From Ornithinimicrobium laminariae (lineage in GTDB: Bacteria > Actinomycetota > Actinomycetes > Actinomycetales > Dermatophilaceae), in contig NZ_JAHZSU010000003.1 in the NCBI RefSeq assembly GCF_019457945.1, positions 372,001 to 436,000 on the forward strand: a stretch of DNA of 64,000 nt. The letters run 5' to 3'. Made by a program: the position numbers and the translations under genes. Below are positions 61,364 through 64,000 of this stretch, piece by piece; positions within the stretch are counted from its first letter, which is position 1, and each line of letters begins with the position of its first letter. Below the pieces are notes generated by a model. The model was not told the DNA's origin. It saw only the letters and a program-made list of their open reading frames with translations, and did not search any database.

Positions 61364-62599
61364 TCAAAGAGCCGCCGGGTGACGCCCTGGCAAGGCGTCT
61401 GGCCCGACCAAACTCGCTGGTCGAACGGCGCCCTCCCCGAAGCGCGAAGCTGCTCGATCCATCGCCCGTTCGGCATCTGCCCAGCCATGTTTCGGCTCAT
61501 CTAATCGGTGTTGAACTAATGTCTCAGATCCCGCGGATAGGCCCTCGACCCGCACCCCTAAGAGCCGCACACGAGCGCGCTGGAGACCCAGTGCCGCTAA
61601 TGCTGCTTGTGCTGCAGCATGGACCTCTCTCGTGCTGTTGGTTGGAGTAGCAAGAGTTCGCGAACGGGTGATGGTGGTGAAATCAGCGAATCGCACGGTC
61701 AGAACCACCGTGCGGCCCAGCATGTTGCTGCGCCGCATTCTGCCTGCCGTCCGCTCACTGAGGTGGAGCAACTGTCTGCGACAGAGCTCCGGGTCGTCAA
61801 TGTCATAGTCAAACGTCTGGGATGCCCCCGTGCTGCGCTCACTCTTAACCGGTTTAACCGCGTCATGATCAGCGCCCCAAGCTAAAGACTTGAGGTAGTC
61901 AGCGACGCCATTGCCCATCGCCCTCGCCAAAGTCGAATGCGGTAGATGAGCGATATCAGCGACGGTATGCAGACCAAGCCGGTGCAGATCGGACTCGGTC
62001 GCCGGGCCAACTCCCCAGAGAGACTTCACCGGCAATGGGTGCAAAAAGCTGACGACTTCGGTCGGTGGCACCATCAAAATACCGTCTGGCTTTGCTGCGC
62101 GAGAAGCCATCTTGGCCACCACCTTGGTGCCTGCACCACCCACAGAACAGGGCAGATTCAGCTCATCGGCAATGGTGTCTCTGATCCATTGGCCAATACG
62201 AGTTGGAGAGCCCCATTGTCGACGAGCAGCGCGGACATCAAGGAAAGCCTCTTCCATTGACACTGGCTCGACATGGTCAGTTACTTCCCGAAAAACGGCC
62301 ATCACCGTCTCCGAAACTCTCGAGTACTGCTCATAATCAGGCGGAATGATGCTCGCCTGCGGGCAGAGCCGCTTTGCCTGGGCCACTGGAATGCCTGATC
62401 GAACACCAGCCGCGCGAGCCGGATAGGTCGCAGATAAGACCACGCTGCGCCAGCCCCCACCGACGATGACGGGCTTATCGGCTAAATGGGGGTACTCCAG
62501 CAGTGACACTGAGGCATAGAAAGCGTCCATATCGACATGCAAGATCAAGCAGCCAGCATCGCTGGAGACTTCTTTGACGTTCATTTCCTCGCTCTTCAT
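61364..62599 (-). CDS. dinB: DNA polymerase IV (Y-family)
   Basis: This 411-residue translesion polymerase has palm motif HVDMDAFYASVSLLEYP (21-37), YPARAAGVRSGIP (59-71), SMEEAFLDV (114-122), SVGGAGTKVVAKMAS, and a little-finger domain after about residue 245. In the S-x-D-E catalytic motif the usual Asp is Glu116, with Glu117 kept. The C-terminus after about 380 is an extra tail. It begins 10 bases after the dnaE2 stop, so it is probably in one damage-inducible transcript with it; no LexA box can be seen because the operon start is off the window. Confidence 0.93.
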   Translation of the reverse strand: MKSEEMNVKEVSSDAGCLILHVDMDAFYASVSLLEYPHLADKPVIVGGGWRSVVLSATYPARAAGVRSGIPVAQAKRLCPQASIIPPDYEQYSRVSETVMAVFREVTDHVEPVSMEEAFLDVRAARRQWGSPTRIGQWIRDTIADELNLPCSVGGAGTKVVAKMASRAAKPDGILMVPPTEVVSFLHPLPVKSLWGVGPATESDLHRLGLHTVADIAHLPHSTLARAMGNGVADYLKSLAWGADHDAVKPVKSERSTGASQTFDYDIDDPELCRRQLLHLSERTAGRMRRSNMLGRTVVLTVRFADFTTITRSRTLATPTNSTREVHAAAQAALAALGLQRARVRLLGVRVEGLSAGSETLVQHRLDEPKHGWADAERAMDRAASRFGEGAVRPASLVGPDALPGRHPAAL

Positions 62600-62609
62600 C
62601 CCGCTGTGT

Positions 62610-64000
62610 TCATCGACCAGAACTACCGGGGCTTGAGTGCCACAGTTTGCTCATCTGCTCGCTCATACCCGACCCCGCGGGACCAACGTCGGCATAGGGC
62701 GACTGTTTGAACCCCGAGGGGTGAAGCAAGACTCGGCGCTGTTGAACGGTTGAAGTCGTGTTGCTTTCCTGATGCGTGGCGCTGTCCATCAACGTTCGAA
62801 CCGCTTCAATACCTTCGGTCTCGTAGACCTGAGCAAGGTGAGACATGTCCCATGCCGCGCTCGCACGCACAGATCGTCCACGAGGCCCGGTTCGACGCAC
62901 GACACCTCGAACCACCAGCAGCCAGGAGTGAAAGACCGTCGAGGCGTACTCGCCCTGGGCATCTTCAAAGAAGGTCGAATCACTTGGGCCAGTTCCGTCA
63001 TCCACCGTCAGAAAGACCACTCGGCGACCAGACCGCACCGGTGGTGTCTGGGTCGCCACCTTGGCTCCCGCCACGAGGACCTCAGCACCCTGTCGATGGT
63101 GCAGCAGTTGATCCGCTGGAGTGACACCCAATTCTTTGAGCATCGGCCAATACGTTGTGACGACATGCGAAGTGACGTCCATCCCCAGCACCTCCAACTC
63201 AGCCTGGGTTTGCTCAACAGGCGTCATCTCAGGCAGACCACTACTCCCCTGCTCAAAGGGTTGATCGCCGATATCAAATGTCAGTTGCGCAGACACCGAA
63301 GCTTGCGGCTCCCAAGCCCGATGCCCTTGGGCCTGACCGCGAGCCAAATCTGCGACCTCACCACCGGCAGTGTTTCGCGATGCGAAACGGGTTTTGGGGC
63401 GTCGTGAGCCTCGACCTTGACGTTGGTGACTTCTGCTCCAGCGATCCAACTCTGCGAGGTGAAGCAAGAGATCGCGTCGGCTCAAACCTGAACCTCTGCT
63501 TGCTGCCCCACCCACACCACACAGTTGGTCAAAGGCCCCTGCCACAACGAGTCGCTCGGCCACGGGCCGGCTGATCTGGGCTCGACGCCAAAAGTCGCCA
63601 AGCGAATGGAAGGGTTGGCCAGCGATAATGTGTGCCATCTCGCTCTCGGTGATCCCCTTGACCTCGGCAAGAGAGAGTCGAATCCCGTAGTGGGCGGCGC
63701 GACCTTGAATAAGCGCCATGTCTCGCTCCACCCGATCATCAACCTCTGAAGTCTTGGCTTCACTTGCGGCTATTGCGTCAGGCTCTGCCGAGCCGTCTAC
63801 AACTGGCTGGCTCTCCACGGTGAACTCTGCCCGCGATGCGTTGACATCAAGCCCTAAGACTTTGACGCCCATCGTGCGTGCTTCATCCAGAATCAGCCGT
63901 TTGGGATACATCCCGGGATCGTGAGTCAGCACGCCAGCGAGGAAGGCCGCTGTGTGGTGCGTCTTTAGCCACGCGGACTGATACGTCGGCAGGGCAAACG
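62610..64000 (-). CDS. dnaE2: error-prone DNA polymerase III alpha subunit (DnaE2), C-terminal part
   Basis: These are the last 463 residues; the 5' end lies beyond the window. The fragment opens in the conserved YQSAWLKTHHTAAFLAGVLT and HDPGMYPKRLILDEAR stretch. It continues with the helix-hairpin-helix SLAEVKGITESEMAHIIAGQPFHSLGDF, and ends with an OB domain (RRVVFLTVDDGTGPSDSTFFEDAQ) and a short tail ending HSSPGSSGR. DnaE2 makes mutagenic translesion synthesis. dinB follows, in place of the imuA'-imuB partners often found with dnaE2. Confidence 0.93.
   Translation of the reverse strand, partial: FALPTYQSAWLKTHHTAAFLAGVLTHDPGMYPKRLILDEARTMGVKVLGLDVNASRAEFTVESQPVVDGSAEPDAIAASEAKTSEVDDRVERDMALIQGRAAHYGIRLSLAEVKGITESEMAHIIAGQPFHSLGDFWRRAQISRPVAERLVVAGAFDQLCGVGGAASRGSGLSRRDLLLHLAELDRWSRSHQRQGRGSRRPKTRFASRNTAGGEVADLARGQAQGHRAWEPQASVSAQLTFDIGDQPFEQGSSGLPEMTPVEQTQAELEVLGMDVTSHVVTTYWPMLKELGVTPADQLLHHRQGAEVLVAGAKVATQTPPVRSGRRVVFLTVDDGTGPSDSTFFEDAQGEYASTVFHSWLLVVRGVVRRTGPRGRSVRASAAWDMSHLAQVYETEGIEAVRTLMDSATHQESNTTSTVQQRRVLLHPSGFKQSPYADVGPAGSGMSEQMSKLWHSSPGSSGR

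Noticed and set aside
1..64000. tRNA, rRNA, tmRNA, RNase P RNA, insertion sequence ends or phage att sites
   Set aside because: I looked through the intergenic gaps, nearly all under 250 bases, and saw no cloverleaf, conserved RNA core, transposase gene or flanking repeats.

Overview
The window is a dense stretch of a chromosome from a high-GC Gram-positive bacterium (Actinomycetota), roughly 60% G+C by eye. The evidence is the gene content and order: DUF3159, an OB-fold protein, DUF3710, dut, DUF4193 and suhB stand in the order seen around Rv2693c-Rv2701c of Mycobacterium tuberculosis. SepH, a [2Fe-2S]-type coproporphyrin ferrochelatase, DUF5998, DUF7455, DUF3040, a SigK/RskA pair and a class F sortase all point the same way. 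I cannot name a genus. GTG and TTG starts and 4-base stop/start overlaps are common.

Layout. (1) 1-13 kb is a conserved housekeeping block: a probable TrkA end, DUF3159/OB/DUF3710/dut/DUF4193, suhB-ferrochelatase-TRIC channel, sepH, then a four-gene operon (GNAT/acyl-CoA-ligase fusion, DUF5998, alkaline-phosphatase-like enzyme, thymidine kinase). (2) 13-18 kb holds parC, a YihY membrane protein and a CDF transporter. (3) 18-26.7 kb is a complete, translationally coupled recC-recB-recD operon. (4) 27-42.6 kb is a nitrogen-scavenging region. A LysR regulator sits beside a ureohydrolase, an APC permease and a copper amine oxidase. After a DUF429-RelA/SpoT fusion and a DsbA-like protein comes a FadR-regulated operon of ethanolamine-type permease, glutamine-synthetase-like enzyme, gamma-glutamyl hydrolase, aldehyde dehydrogenase and short-chain dehydrogenase. 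It reads as a gamma-glutamylation route for ethanolamine or a similar amino alcohol. (5) 42.7-45.3 kb holds DUF389 and cardiolipin synthase. (6) 45.3-51.5 kb is a beta-glucoside module: GH1 beta-glucosidase divergent from a binding protein, two permeases and a LacI regulator, with no ATPase gene. (7) 51.5-56 kb holds a DEAD-box helicase with a tandem-repeat RG-rich arm, and parE. (8) 56-60 kb is a cell-surface module: CHRD-like exported protein, class F sortase, a decayed second copy of both, then anti-sigma RskA and sigma SigK. (9) 60-64 kb holds DUF7455, DUF456, DUF3040, dinB and the 3' part of dnaE2, which runs off the window.

parC and parE, which together make one enzyme, lie about 40 kb apart with catabolic and repair genes between them, as if accessory modules had accumulated inside a conserved core. 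I found no rRNA, tRNA, CRISPR array, insertion sequence or prophage. The most distinctive items are the DUF429-RelA/SpoT fusion, the decayed duplicate of the CHRD/sortase pair with a SigK-like promoter in front of the intact copy, and the amino-alcohol gamma-glutamylation operon.
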